From a virus, in the IMG/VR virus record IMGVR_UViG_3300030333_008294, positions 1 through 43,011 of that record: a stretch of 43,011 nt of DNA; one strand, 5' to 3'. Below the pieces are notes generated by a model. It was given only the letters and a program-made list of their open reading frames with translations. It was not told the DNA's origin and did not search any database. The translations under genes and the position numbers were made by a program. How positions within the stretch are numbered: position 1 is the first letter of the stretch; each line of letters starts with the position of its first letter. This document shows positions 30,579 to 40,230 of this stretch, piece by piece.

Positions 30579-31139
30579 TTATGCCACGGGAGTACTGAAT
30601 GGATGCTCCACATTTGCCCAATCATAACGAAGGTCTAATGTGACCTCAACCATATCTTCCGAATCATATGACAAGTCGCCAAATTTAACGGATTTAATAA
30701 ATGCATTTTTAAGAGTCCATTGCTCTATTATCACAGCCTCGGGAAGCTCAGAGCCTCGATCTGGACCAAGTTGTCGGATGAGAACATCACCTACGGCGGC
30801 AGAAGCTGCAGCTTTTGTAACCACAGTCTGTGTCGCATCGACTAAATCACCCGGGTTACTTGGGTACCCTGATCTTTCTAGCAAATTCATAAGCGCCCTA
30901 GACGCGTCGGCATCCTCACGGCCGGGATCCACAAGCGTTACGGATATATCATCCCATTTAACACGACCCGGGTATTTAAACGTGTGGTTTAAGAAAGTGT
31001 GGTCTGCGTCTTCCATGCTCCATGCGGGCTTTGAAGTCGATTTTACCATGTAATTGTGTACATGGTCCAGATCACCAAAACTCAGCAAAAATCGATATTG
31101 CCTTTTCGGCTCCATAGAGCGCTCTGTCCAAAATGCCAT
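30579..31139 (-). CDS. Tail tube protein (gp19-like)
   Basis: Forms the inner tube through which DNA passes. The 186-aa length is near T4 gp19 (163). Key segments: RQYRFLLSFGDLDHVHNYMV, the HTFLNHTFKYPGRVKWDDIS strand pair, VTLVDP, and the ending EQWTLKNAFIKSVKFGDLSY, DSEDMVEVTLDLRYDWANVE. These reflect the tube-protein fold (a P.R..W..i.vtl.D strand and a final Y.W strand). It immediately follows the sheath gene, as in T4. Confidence 0.92.
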   Translation of the reverse strand: MAFWTERSMEPKRQYRFLLSFGDLDHVHNYMVKSTSKPAWSMEDADHTFLNHTFKYPGRVKWDDISVTLVDPGREDADASRALMNLLERSGYPSNPGDLVDATQTVVTKAAASAAVGDVLIRQLGPDRGSELPEAVIIEQWTLKNAFIKSVKFGDLSYDSEDMVEVTLDLRYDWANVEHPFSTPVA

Positions 31140-31194
31140 TTTTTATTTTCCTCCTGTTTTAATTAGTTTCTTAACTAAATTAATCTTCATCTTT

Positions 31195-34092
31195 TTAATC
31201 ATCAAATGCAGCGCCGGAATTTGTAATTACGAAATCAATGGCAATAAATTCAATAGCACGTGCGGGCTTCAAGAAGATCTTTGCATACAAGACGTTTCTA
31301 TCAACCAAGTCTGGGGTGGTGGTGGTGTTATCTAACACAACCTTATAATCAGACAGTCCCAGTCGAGTCTGAATCGAGGACAAGAACGGGTTAACCCGAG
31401 AGGTAAACCGATCCCATGTTGCCAACACGTTTTGATCAAACAAAACCGTGGCGGCCATTCTGGAGACCTCTTTCTTAATGTAGATCATCAATCTTCGTAC
31501 GTTGATTCGATCCAGCGCCGATGGGGTAACTTGCAAGGTCTTTTGACCGAAAATTACAATACCTTCAGCTGGGAATGAAGCAATCGGATTAATGTTTGCT
31601 TGATAGAGCTTGTCTCGCTCTTTCGAGGTGAGTTGCTGGCGCACTGCAGTAACGGGAATTCCGGCTGCGCCGCCAGTTAAGCCTCCGCGAGTGAAGCCCG
31701 CCGGAGCAAACCACAGTTCCGAAGATCTCTCTGAACTAGCCATTGCACCAAGAGCAACTACCGATGGCGGTGCCCAGAGCGAACTACCCTGAATTGTGTC
31801 TTGGATTTGAACCCATGGATAAAATGCACATGCATAGCTAGAGTTCAGGCCGCGGTCTTTCATTGACGTCACCGCCTCATCAACCGAGTGGACTCGGGTT
31901 GCTTCATCATTTGTGCTTTCCGCACTTGGTGTATAATCATTTTCAATATCGATAATTGCCAGAGCGTCTGCGCGGCTCTCAACCGTATTGATCAAGTGAT
32001 TGGTCAATCCCTGGTTTGTGCAGCCTGGAATTGCAGCAATGTTGTATTCGACCAATTCTGGGTCGGCGAGACAATCAATTGCGCGCTTAATTGAGTTAAA
32101 CTCGTAACTTGTTCGCTCAGCCGAGCCAATTGCATGGTTACCGAACGGGTCTTTCTCTCTTACATCCAGACCGTCAAAGCCGCCATGGAAGCAAGTCGTA
32201 AACCTATCATAGCCGTGCTCCAAAATTGCTTTATAAGAAGCACTGTGATAGGTAACTGAATTTTGTGCTGCACGGGATCCTGAGCTATATGTCATGTTCA
32301 GGTTTGAGCCCGCAGAACCTGACGCCAGATCATCCAGTGTGAAAATCCACATGTGTTCTGTAGTGCCCAGTGCATTGACTGCGGTGCTGCTTAAGCCGCC
32401 AGGCTTGGCACGAAGCAAGTCGCCCATGCTGTCTTCCAGTCGGGTCGAAGTGGCTGTTCTGCCAACGTCAACACCCCAATACGCATCTTTCGGACTTGAA
32501 AGATTTGTGTCGACAGCAGTCTGTCGAAGTGGGATTGCCGGGAAGAGAAACGAACCGGTGAAATTGTTAAGGTTAATGCCCGTGGTAGAGGAGGCAGAGA
32601 TACCAGTGAGAATTTTGGCGCCGCCGTGAGCGACAGGGCCCTGTGGCATATCTGTAGCATGCACAAATGAGTGCACCTCCCGAGACCCCGAAGCAGACGC
32701 GCCGTAAGTGTCAAAATCGATGTTCGAGTCGCCAATGGCGCCGGAAAGTATCGCAAAGCCTTTATACCGTAGTGGGCCATAAACGCCGAATGGAAGACAT
32801 GAAGGGGCCTCTGAGCCGTCGTCGACTGAAGTGGCGCACTTCACGCGCATGAAGCGCGATGCGTTGGGAAATCTACCATATTGCTTATAGCGCTTTTCAG
32901 TTTCATCCCATTCCGAATAACGATCACCAATCTTTCGTGCAATGAAATTTGGGGAATTAGGATTCAAATTGCACATGGAGTATCTCTCTACAACCTGAAT
33001 TGCAGAGTCTTTGTCACCCATTCTCCGCAAAACAACCGTAAAGGTGCCGTATGGGTCGTAATCATTTTGAGGGGCTTTAATGTCTTGGATGGAAACTTTA
33101 AGATTCTTCTGTTCCCAGTCACCAGTGTTCATACAAATTAATTTAAATAGCTTCTTGGGCGTGTCATCCGATGCGCCGCGAAGTTTAAAGACTGAAGCTT
33201 CGCCAAGATCTTGGGAAAAGAACCAACCCGTCTCGGGGGCCTGCGTTCCCATGGAAAAGTCACCACCAATAGCGCTGCCACTCTCTAGCGGAAGGATAAA
33301 GGCATGTTTCGCCGTGGTTGTGACGTATGTCGATACTGATCTTTCGAATGTTTCACCCACCCAGTAAGTCCGCACCGAATCTGTCTCGGTAATCGTGCTG
33401 TTTGTTAGCGTTGGGTTTGTGTTCGCAACCTTGCGAATGTACAAGTCGGAGGTACGGTCTAAATTGAATTTAACGACCTCTTTCTCGTTTTGGTTACCAT
33501 CTTGAACTTTTAGTACAAAGTTGCCGGCCTCGTCCGAATCCATAAAGGCAGCTGCTGAAGCTGTGTGCGTTGTTGTCCCGCGCAAACTGCCTTCTAGCGC
33601 AACGCTACCAGTGGCAACATATACAATTGCGGCTAACGTGCCGGTTGTCTGAGCGTTGTATGAGGACGAATTGCACATAAAGATACCAAAAGCGCCGTGG
33701 TTTGAGAGCGGGTCAGTGGTTGGCGAGCCAACATCCCAACCGGCTTGGCCAGCTGTTGTGGCTTCACTGTGTTGCACACCCAAAAGTCGCACGAAGTTAA
33801 TCGGCGAAGAATTGCGCAACCAAGCTTGGGCTGCGTATGCGGCATATGTTGGGGAGGTATAATTTCCATCTCTCCAGATATCACCACCTACAGTCCCAGG
33901 AATTGGGTTTCCGAAGATATTAACAAACTCAGAGAAAGATTCTACTCGCACAGGGCGCATTCCGGGGCCTCTCTCGGCTCTACCGATAACTACTGGGCCA
34001 ATTCCGGCTTCTGAAACAGCCGTTCTTTGGGAATTGTCGATCTCATTGAGAAAGATTCCCGGGGACACAAACTTAAACTTTTTAACTGACAT
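31195..34092 (-). CDS. Tail sheath protein (gp18-like), 965 aa
   Basis: Contractile sheath subunit. The opening SPGIFLNEIDNSQRTAVSEA and GIGPVVIGRAERGPGMRPVR is the standard gp18 N-terminus. The C-terminal assembly domain contains INVRRLMIYIKKEVSRMAAT, VLFDQNVLATWDRF and LKPARAIEFIAIDFVITNSG. The 965-aa length exceeds T4 gp18 (659), with the extra mass in middle domains (about 130-600) likely exposed on the sheath surface. ATG at 34092 with AAGGAG; the candidate late motif lies 54 bases upstream. Confidence 0.95.
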   Translation of the reverse strand: MSVKKFKFVSPGIFLNEIDNSQRTAVSEAGIGPVVIGRAERGPGMRPVRVESFSEFVNIFGNPIPGTVGGDIWRDGNYTSPTYAAYAAQAWLRNSSPINFVRLLGVQHSEATTAGQAGWDVGSPTTDPLSNHGAFGIFMCNSSSYNAQTTGTLAAIVYVATGSVALEGSLRGTTTHTASAAAFMDSDEAGNFVLKVQDGNQNEKEVVKFNLDRTSDLYIRKVANTNPTLTNSTITETDSVRTYWVGETFERSVSTYVTTTAKHAFILPLESGSAIGGDFSMGTQAPETGWFFSQDLGEASVFKLRGASDDTPKKLFKLICMNTGDWEQKNLKVSIQDIKAPQNDYDPYGTFTVVLRRMGDKDSAIQVVERYSMCNLNPNSPNFIARKIGDRYSEWDETEKRYKQYGRFPNASRFMRVKCATSVDDGSEAPSCLPFGVYGPLRYKGFAILSGAIGDSNIDFDTYGASASGSREVHSFVHATDMPQGPVAHGGAKILTGISASSTTGINLNNFTGSFLFPAIPLRQTAVDTNLSSPKDAYWGVDVGRTATSTRLEDSMGDLLRAKPGGLSSTAVNALGTTEHMWIFTLDDLASGSAGSNLNMTYSSGSRAAQNSVTYHSASYKAILEHGYDRFTTCFHGGFDGLDVREKDPFGNHAIGSAERTSYEFNSIKRAIDCLADPELVEYNIAAIPGCTNQGLTNHLINTVESRADALAIIDIENDYTPSAESTNDEATRVHSVDEAVTSMKDRGLNSSYACAFYPWVQIQDTIQGSSLWAPPSVVALGAMASSERSSELWFAPAGFTRGGLTGGAAGIPVTAVRQQLTSKERDKLYQANINPIASFPAEGIVIFGQKTLQVTPSALDRINVRRLMIYIKKEVSRMAATVLFDQNVLATWDRFTSRVNPFLSSIQTRLGLSDYKVVLDNTTTTPDLVDRNVLYAKIFLKPARAIEFIAIDFVITNSGAAFDD

Positions 34093-34146
34093 TCTTTTTC
34101 TCCTTCAGCGATTATTTTCAGGAATGGTATGCATTCATTTTCTCTA

Positions 34147-34156
34147 ATAAATAGTA
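34147..34156 (-). promoter_or_regulatory. ACTATTTATT motif before sheath gene
   Basis: Coding-strand TTACTATTTATTAG in the only gap of note between gp15-like and sheath genes, 54 bases before the ATG. Candidate late promoter. Confidence 0.5.
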
Positions 34157-34177
34157 ACGCAACGATCCAAAAACCAA

Positions 34178-35029
34178 TTATTCTCGATAAAAACCATCTT
34201 TTCCGGTATGTTCTGGTATATCACCAAATATAACGCGTTCCCTGGGCATTTTAACCTCGACGGCATTTTCCCTAATTACAATTTTTGGCGTCTCTTGATT
34301 TTTGTCATCGCCGATCAAATAACCTAAAACCTTGACTGTGATTTTCGTTTTGTAGAGGCGCTCGTCGACACCCATTGAATCTACATTGTTTTCTTGTGCG
34401 AAATCCGGCTGTATAAAACCCTCATAGCGGTGATCTTCATGGGACACGACTATGTGATTTATACCACCAGGCCTGGTTATAAAAGGTGTCACGATCTCGT
34501 TCATTTGCTGTTGATATTGCGACATTATATTAATCGAATATGCTACATCAATATAAACTGGCATTGGAATTGTTTTGGTCTGATAAACTATTTTGGTGTT
34601 TTCAATCAGGTTTCCAAAAGCGTCGCGCTTTGGGTAATTTTGCTGGTTGCGTCTTAAACTGGACCACGCATTTGCAAATTTCGAAGTCTTATCTTGGTTT
34701 ATTCTCTTGCCTATGGTTATCGAGCCTCGCTTATGGTCGTTATTGGGGGGGATGTGGGCCCAGTATGTCCCCTTGCGCGCTGGGTCTTTAGTTACACTTT
34801 CACGCGTGACCGATATCACTGGCGCTATAAGAGCGCCGGAATCATCACGCAAACTCTTGTCTGCTTTTGCCTTATGGGCACGCTCAGACATAACCCAGGC
34901 AACTGGTACTTTAGACCAACCATCGTTCGTTGTACAAAATATGTTTAATTCTTCATTCACCCACGAAAAAAACGCGCGGTCAACCGTTTCTATTGTTGAT
35001 GGTGACACTTCTATTATTTTATTCGGCAT
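34178..35029 (-). CDS. Tail terminator / sheath stabiliser (gp15-like), 283 aa
   Basis: The start is placed at ATG 35029 (PNKIIEVSP...), which has AGGGGA six bases upstream; the longer frame to 35068 lacks this. VPVAWVMSERAHK parallels the 'RVPI.Y.S.E.' strand of T4 gp15, and MPVYIDVAYSINIMSQYQQQ followed by MNEIVTPFI parallels the gp15 strand-helix unit that builds the hexameric ring capping the tail. Length is near T4 gp15 (272). It sits between gp14-like and sheath genes, overlapping gp14 by 11 bases. Confidence 0.78.
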   Translation of the reverse strand: MPNKIIEVSPSTIETVDRAFFSWVNEELNIFCTTNDGWSKVPVAWVMSERAHKAKADKSLRDDSGALIAPVISVTRESVTKDPARKGTYWAHIPPNNDHKRGSITIGKRINQDKTSKFANAWSSLRRNQQNYPKRDAFGNLIENTKIVYQTKTIPMPVYIDVAYSINIMSQYQQQMNEIVTPFITRPGGINHIVVSHEDHRYEGFIQPDFAQENNVDSMGVDERLYKTKITVKVLGYLIGDDKNQETPKIVIRENAVEVKMPRERVIFGDIPEHTGKDGFYRE

Positions 35030-35513
35030 TGAAAGTCCCCTGTCGTGCTTTGATACACTTTGCTTCAATTTCTATTTTGTGATCGGCTTGGCCAAAGATT
35101 CGTTTTGGTTCATTTAAGGTAACTATCTCGTAGTGGTCCTGACCATATTGCACAAAGTCACCTTCGCGGACGAAAAGATCCTGGTCCTCCGTTAAACGGC
35201 GCTTGTGAAAGTGGATCACGATAGATGGACGGCGGTCAATACCAAAATTTGTTGTTGCTGTTTCGTACCCCTCCCAAACAACAAGGGCATAAACTCTTAT
35301 CGGGGGCAAAAATGTTTTCTCGATTGCCTCGCCATAGAGTGAGTGAAAATTTGTGTGTTCTATGCTTATTGGAAAATATAATATCTGCTGGCCGATGACC
35401 GTCTCGATGAGTTCATCGTTAACCTGCTTAACAAGGTCTCGTTCCTCCTTGCCCAAAAACATTGGCGGCGGAGGTGCAGCTGGTTGTGTCCATTTGTTAT
35501 CATCTTTTGCCAT
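35019..35513 (-). CDS. Neck protein (gp14-like), 164 aa
   Basis: A small neck or head-completion protein. After a proline-rich N-terminus (QPAAPPPPMFLGKEERD), it reads KQVNDELIETVIGQQILYFP, ISIEHTNFHSLYGEAIEKTF and LPPIRVYALVVWEG, with later strands VREGDFVQYGQDHYEIV. The 'Y.is.e......YGE...K.f..pi.v.a' pattern fits gp14-type connectors. T4 gp14 is longer (256 aa), so the assignment relies on gene order between gp13- and gp15-like genes. It starts at ATG 35513, overlapping by context the gp13-like stop (35517). Confidence 0.72.
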   Translation of the reverse strand: MAKDDNKWTQPAAPPPPMFLGKEERDLVKQVNDELIETVIGQQILYFPISIEHTNFHSLYGEAIEKTFLPPIRVYALVVWEGYETATTNFGIDRRPSIVIHFHKRRLTEDQDLFVREGDFVQYGQDHYEIVTLNEPKRIFGQADHKIEIEAKCIKARQGTFNAE

Positions 35514-35516
35514 TTT

Positions 35517-36779
35517 CTACCCAACAATAAGCGGAAGTGGAATCTTTTCTTGCACCTTGTTAGTTGCCTCAACGAGAGCAACATCCTCTTCCATAAGGTT
35601 GCTATATGTAAGTTCATCAAGTGTTGTTTTTAGTTCTTCTCGCAGTTTTTCCTGCTCATCTTTCGCCTGACTAAGCAAGTCAGAAGCATTTAACGTTACA
35701 GATTCGCCCGGGATCGGTATTGTTGCGAATTTGCCACGAATCTGACCTAGCATTTCCTTGCACAGCGCCAATGCGAAACGGCGGATCCATTGTTTACCAA
35801 TCGAGTTAATATTAACATATGGAATATTCTCAAATGGTAGCGTATTCATGTTATTGATACCCTGGATTCCGGAGTCTTTATTTGGTTCTTCTTCTACCCA
35901 CGCATCGCTTTGTACAAAGAATTGAATCCAAAATTTCCCCGGGCTTTGACTGTTTGGTTTTGGAAATATTCTTAAGCGATTGTTTTTAAGCTCATATGAA
36001 TAGTGAGAGTTCCTTGTATATATTGCGTCTTCAAAAGCCATGGCTTGTAGTTTGTTTTGCCACGCAGGAATTACCTCAAAAGTAGAGTCGTCAGCAAACT
36101 GACCATAGCTGGCCAAATCGCCCACAGTGTTGAGGCCGCCGTAATAACCATAAAATCGCCACATCGCATGCGGAGTCTTATAAAACACCTTGGTTATGAC
36201 AATCCGCCTGTCCCCAATCTTATTTTGGTACTCAATACCCTCTGTCAGCGAACTAGAAGAAACAATTGTCTGTAGGTCGTAATCCTGCGTCTCGCTAGAC
36301 GTTTCGAAGGACGCTGAATATATGCGATGCTGCCCGCCCAGACCGGTCTCTGTTGCAACAGCAGCGCCGACGCGTCGAGCATATGAGAATTCCCACTTAG
36401 GATACTTAAGCTCTATGTTCGAGCCAGAGAGAGCGTGCCCATGGTGTATCTTGCCATTGTGATCAAAACTAGCAGTCGAGTTGCCAAGAACATTTGAAAG
36501 GACGTTTTTGGCCTGGTGGACGTTGACAATATAAGAATACTCTAATACCGCATCTTCATATGCAGAATAAACTTGCCCTTCCGTGATCTCAATATTTAAG
36601 GTGCCACCACCAAGCTTCTGGTAAACATAAGCTACTTGATCTGATGCGCCTGAAATAAATTCAACTGAACCGGAATAAATGCCCAAAGGCAGCGCCGAGA
36701 CGACATTTGCCGCACTTCCCGTCGCTGGTAAAACTACAGTGTTGGTCGCACTGGTCGGATTAAGGTCTCTTATTGCCAT
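35517..36779 (-). CDS. Neck protein (gp13-like), 420 aa
   Basis: The C-terminal half carries the neck signature: QWIRRFALALCKEMLGQIRG, KFATIPIPGESVTLNASDLL, and a final helix pair with LREELKTTLDELTY. T4 gp13 and relatives end in this kind of helix-strand-helix unit that contacts the portal. The N-terminal part contains an inserted beta-rich region (about 70-200). Start ATG 36779 (AIRDLNP...) has GGAGAGGG ten bases upstream; the 20 codons further upstream in the same frame overlap the capsid terminator and are not used. Confidence 0.82.
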   Translation of the reverse strand: MAIRDLNPTSATNTVVLPATGSAANVVSALPLGIYSGSVEFISGASDQVAYVYQKLGGGTLNIEITEGQVYSAYEDAVLEYSYIVNVHQAKNVLSNVLGNSTASFDHNGKIHHGHALSGSNIELKYPKWEFSYARRVGAAVATETGLGGQHRIYSASFETSSETQDYDLQTIVSSSSLTEGIEYQNKIGDRRIVITKVFYKTPHAMWRFYGYYGGLNTVGDLASYGQFADDSTFEVIPAWQNKLQAMAFEDAIYTRNSHYSYELKNNRLRIFPKPNSQSPGKFWIQFFVQSDAWVEEEPNKDSGIQGINNMNTLPFENIPYVNINSIGKQWIRRFALALCKEMLGQIRGKFATIPIPGESVTLNASDLLSQAKDEQEKLREELKTTLDELTYSNLMEEDVALVEATNKVQEKIPLPLIVG

Positions 36780-36798
36780 GTGTATTTTGCCCTCTCCA

Positions 36799-36808
36799 TA
36801 TAAATAGT
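36799..36808 (-). promoter_or_regulatory. ACTATTTATA motif before gp13-like gene
   Basis: Coding-strand ACACTATTTATATGG, 20 bases before the gp13-like ATG and just after the capsid terminator, where a fresh promoter would be needed. Candidate late promoter. Confidence 0.5.
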
Positions 36809-36812
36809 GTTT

Positions 36813-36853
36813 TAAAAGACAAAACCCCACATTGAACAAGTCAATGTGGGGTT
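36813..36853 (-). terminator. Terminator after major capsid gene
   Basis: Thirteen-pair stem AACCCCACATTGA / TCAATGTGGGGTT with loop CTTGT (36823-36853), followed by TTGTCTTTT. It lies 25 bases past the capsid stop. Confidence 0.9.
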
Positions 36854-36877
36854 AGGGTTTATAAGTTGGCTATTTTA

Positions 36878-38608
36878 TTAACCAAGTAAATCTTCTACGA
36901 CAACAACGCCGTACATATCCGGTCGCACCATCTTCTTGGCGTAACGGGTCATAACCCCTTTACGTGGTACGAAGTCTTCCGTACCGAAGATTGTCGGCGT
37001 AACTTGCAATGGTACGTAAGGAGCATATACGTAGCCACTCTCAAGGAAACTGCCACCTTTGCGACCAACAAGAATTGCATTGCGCGGGAAGTATGGATCA
37101 ACCCAAACGTCCCATTTCTTGCTGATACTACCAGCCTTCACTGCACCAACAGTACCTTTGTCGCTGTCACCCGTGATACTAGCACGGAATCCGGACGTGA
37201 ACTCAAGAATGTTAGCAACCTCGGGGCCACACACCAAGAAGTTGGCGCCGCCACGAAGCGTTTTACGGTGAATCTGTGCGGATACATCATTAATCGTTTC
37301 AACAAGTGTCTCGTACCACTCAGAAACAGTGCCGGTGAAGTCCGGATACAGAGTCTGATTGGTGCTGTCACCAGTTGTGCGATTAACAAACTTGCCGGGC
37401 TTGCGGGACCAGTGATAGGTCGCAGCTGTAGCGCCTTTAAGCAAATCTTCTAAAATCTCGCGGTCGATTTCCAAAGCAATGTGCTCAGAAAGAACACTGG
37501 TCAACTCGACCTCGGCATCAAGATTGTGATAAGCATTCAAATCTTGACCAAGTTCGGGAGTCCACTTTGCTTTGAGTTTCTTGGTCATTGCAGTGACTGC
37601 CAAAGAGTCGACTTTGATGTCGATTTCTGGAATCGTCTCTGAATTCTCAAGTCCCCATGCAGTACTACCAACGATAGCACCCTCGGCAAGACCAGCAGTG
37701 CTGAATACGTCTTTCATTGGGTACGTAACAGCCGTGGTTCCACCCAACGAAGCGCTCAGTTGCGCTTGCGTCTCACTACCAGTTGCGTAAACAACAATAA
37801 GGTAATTGCTGGAGTTAAAAGGATCTTCTCGGGTCAAACGTCGAGCTTGAGCACCGGCATCCCCAAGGGTGAGAGTGATTCCAACCAGGTCATCCTCGTT
37901 GAGGGGGTTGGTTGACGTAGTGAACACGGTCTTCGCAACCGATGCGACTACACAATTTGAACCACTAAGGTCTGGGTCCCAACGAATCAATCTTTCGTGC
38001 GAAGCAATATAATCATTGCTTAGCCCGTGAGAAGCTAGGTGGTTAAAGCCCCAGTCGGCGCCATCATTCATCAATGCAGTACCAGAGACCATGGAAATCC
38101 ATGTGGCTGCAGTGGTCGTAACACTACCAGTTGGTGAAGAGTAGCCGTTTGACAGATTGTAGAAGCTATCTTCGCCAGCGTCATTAGACAGGGAAACGCC
38201 ATCTGCGATACCCTTAGCAACCTTTCCACCGCCGTATACAGATTCGGAAGCTTCGTTGCTCAACTTGGTACCATCGTAAGTGAAGTCCAAGAAGAAGATG
38301 AGACCCGAAGGCAAACTCATCGGCTGAACACTAACAAGATCGTTAGCGATCAGACTACCGAACACACGACGTACGATTGGGAATGCCACTGCGGCAAAAC
38401 CTTCGACAGCGCCGGCGCTCATTTGGGTTGCAGCTTCACGAAGAAGCTCTTTTGCTTGGTTCTCAAGCAATCTTGACATTGTTTCGCGCTGGTGGGATTC
38501 CAAGCCTTCGAGAAGACCGGTTTTTTCCCATTTGTTAATCATTGCAGCGCCTTCTTTTGAAAGGTTGCGGTCAACAAGCCCTTCAGTAAGCTTTTCTAGA
38601 ACAGACAT
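36878..38608 (-). CDS. Major capsid protein (gp23-like), 576 aa
   Basis: HK97-fold capsid subunit. The segment AAVAFPIVRRVFGSLIANDL, VSVQPMSLPSGLIFFLDFTY is nearly the consensus of T4-type gp23. The N-terminal 65 residues (LLENQAKELLREAA) are the helical delta region normally removed by the prohead protease. The long middle contains E-loop and insertion-domain material, and the end PLQVTPTIFGTEDFVPRKGV, MTRYAKKMVRPDMYGVV is the gp23 closing strand set. It is preceded by scaffold and followed by a strong terminator, consistent with separate high expression. The protease (gp21) gene is not in the window. Confidence 0.96.
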   Translation of the reverse strand: MSVLEKLTEGLVDRNLSKEGAAMINKWEKTGLLEGLESHQRETMSRLLENQAKELLREAATQMSAGAVEGFAAVAFPIVRRVFGSLIANDLVSVQPMSLPSGLIFFLDFTYDGTKLSNEASESVYGGGKVAKGIADGVSLSNDAGEDSFYNLSNGYSSPTGSVTTTAATWISMVSGTALMNDGADWGFNHLASHGLSNDYIASHERLIRWDPDLSGSNCVVASVAKTVFTTSTNPLNEDDLVGITLTLGDAGAQARRLTREDPFNSSNYLIVVYATGSETQAQLSASLGGTTAVTYPMKDVFSTAGLAEGAIVGSTAWGLENSETIPEIDIKVDSLAVTAMTKKLKAKWTPELGQDLNAYHNLDAEVELTSVLSEHIALEIDREILEDLLKGATAATYHWSRKPGKFVNRTTGDSTNQTLYPDFTGTVSEWYETLVETINDVSAQIHRKTLRGGANFLVCGPEVANILEFTSGFRASITGDSDKGTVGAVKAGSISKKWDVWVDPYFPRNAILVGRKGGSFLESGYVYAPYVPLQVTPTIFGTEDFVPRKGVMTRYAKKMVRPDMYGVVVVEDLLG

Positions 38609-38631
38609 TTTATCTTTCCTCCTAATATTTT

Positions 38632-39621
38632 CTATTCTTTATTGATACCTGCTAAAGTTTTCATCCTAGCAGCAAAAGAAGTATCTTTTTTAACTTGCTT
38701 TTTGCGAGGTAGGAATGCTGAAGAACGTTTACTCACCACTTCGTTCAATGATTTTGGTGTCGCTTTAGCAGACGCGCCACCCACTGCACTTTGAAGGGTT
38801 TCAAAAATTGTTTTCGTTTCTCCAACACTAACCGCTTTTGAAATAGCTTCGACAATTTTAAGACGTTGCCGCTCATTCAAGGAGGCGCTAGCCAATACTC
38901 GATTAGTATAATGTAGCTTTGCATTAGTAAGGGTCACTTCGTCAAGTTTCTCTTTCATTTGCTCTGCTACTGATTTAATATTGTTTAAATTTTCTTTAAG
39001 TTGTTCGTTTTCTGCTTTTAGTTGTTCGTTTTCTTCGCGAAGATTGTCATCCTCTCCTTCGGAGATGTCCTCTGTGGGATCTTTCTCTTCAACGACGGGT
39101 TCCTCAGAAGAAGTCTCCTCAATGGTGGCCTCTGTCTCTTTGGCTTCCTCTTCCAGTGCAGGTTTCTCTACACCCAGCGCCTCGGCCAGCGCTTCTTCAG
39201 AAATTTCTATTTCCTCAGTGTCGCTCAAAATCTCAGACAACACCTCTTGAAGACCTTCAAGCTCTTCGTCGGCCACTTCTTCTCGATCCATCATATCGTC
39301 GCTGGACATTTCTTCCTCTTCTGCCTCAATTCTCTTTGCTAGCTCATCGAAATCGATCTCCACTTCTTCGTCCTCGTCCGGACATGGGCAAAGATTCTCT
39401 TCCTCTGTATGGGCGTCTGGGACGCTTTTTTGGAAATCTGTTTCTTCTTCAGGCTCCTCATCTCCCATTATCATGGGGTCCTCTTGCTCCAAAAGCTGAT
39501 TTACCGCGTCTTTAATATCTGCGGAGTATTTTTCAATGATTGCCTGCTCTGCATTCTTTACCGCGGCCTCTTTTAGCGCTTCGGCGTCAATGATAGCCTG
39601 CTCAAGCATAGAATTAGACAT
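38632..39621 (-). CDS. Prohead core scaffold protein (gp22-like), 329 aa
   Basis: A very acidic, helical protein. After a short helix (EQAIIDAEALKEAAVKNAEQ), residues 45-205 are mostly E and D. Residues 205-245 are a classic coiled coil (EENEQLKAENEQLKENLNNI). The basic C-terminus contains LASASLNERQRLKIVEAISK, a pattern typical of gp22 scaffolds, and ends ARMKTLAGINKE. Such proteins fill the prohead and are later degraded. The position directly before the capsid gene supports this. The candidate late motif is 44 bases before its ATG. Confidence 0.88.
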   Translation of the reverse strand: MSNSMLEQAIIDAEALKEAAVKNAEQAIIEKYSADIKDAVNQLLEQEDPMIMGDEEPEEETDFQKSVPDAHTEEENLCPCPDEDEEVEIDFDELAKRIEAEEEEMSSDDMMDREEVADEELEGLQEVLSEILSDTEEIEISEEALAEALGVEKPALEEEAKETEATIEETSSEEPVVEEKDPTEDISEGEDDNLREENEQLKAENEQLKENLNNIKSVAEQMKEKLDEVTLTNAKLHYTNRVLASASLNERQRLKIVEAISKAVSVGETKTIFETLQSAVGGASAKATPKSLNEVVSKRSSAFLPRKKQVKKDTSFAARMKTLAGINKE

Positions 39622-39664
39622 TTGTTTTGCTCCCTTTTGTTAAGTTTTATAACAGTTTTATCAA

Positions 39665-39674
39665 AATAAATAGT
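39665..39674 (-). promoter_or_regulatory. ACTATTTATT motif before scaffold gene
   Basis: Coding-strand GTACTATTTATTTTG, 44 bases upstream of the scaffold ATG, between genes. Candidate late promoter for scaffold and capsid. Confidence 0.5.
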
Positions 39675-39708
39675 ACTTTATCGAATGAAACGACCACAAA
39701 ATCAATAT

Positions 39709-40203
39709 TTACTCTACGTCAATGCCAGAGCCGGTAAGCTCGTACATTTCGTTAGCATCGATGCTGGTCAACTCCGCGATCAAAAGAAATGATCCGCTGC
39801 AATGGCTAACTTTCTTATCGTTGCCAGTGGCACCATTAAATCCAAGTGCTGTAATATGCACTTCTTTGCATTTAACGTCGAAAGTGAAAGCATCTTGAGG
39901 GTCAGTTAATTCAACATAGTGGTTGTTTTTTAATTGATTGATATTTGTGCCATTCCAGGTAACAGAGCCGGGCTTCGGCCCAAAGTAAATGGCTAAAGAA
40001 CCGGTGTTGGCCTGTTGGACTGTGGGTGGGGCGCCGGCGTTACTAACGCTGTTAATTACCGTAAAAGACTTTGTAACTCTAGGGAAAGTCACGGTGATTG
40101 AACCACTCGGCGAAATTGCAGATCCCGTAATCCATGGGATTCCAGAGACCATATAGGCTGCTTGGTGCCCGAGACCGTTTCTATATTGGAATGGGTGAGT
40201 CAT
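39709..40203 (-). CDS. Small virion structural protein, 164 aa
   Basis: A beta-rich soluble protein: THPFQYRNGLGHQAAYMVSG, SGSITVTFPRVTKSFTVINS, then SLAIYFGP, VHITALGF and GSFLLIAELTSI. Similar 'MTHPFQYRNGLGHQ..YMVSG.PW.TGS' proteins occur in marine T4-like phages next to capsid genes, without firm function; a head-decoration or fibre-like part is possible. Preceded by an AAGGAG site and followed by the scaffold gene. Confidence 0.68.
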   Translation of the reverse strand: MTHPFQYRNGLGHQAAYMVSGIPWITGSAISPSGSITVTFPRVTKSFTVINSVSNAGAPPTVQQANTGSLAIYFGPKPGSVTWNGTNINQLKNNHYVELTDPQDAFTFDVKCKEVHITALGFNGATGNDKKVSHCSGSFLLIAELTSIDANEMYELTGSGIDVE

Positions 40204-40230
40204 AATTTAAACTATCTCCTTATCTCTTCT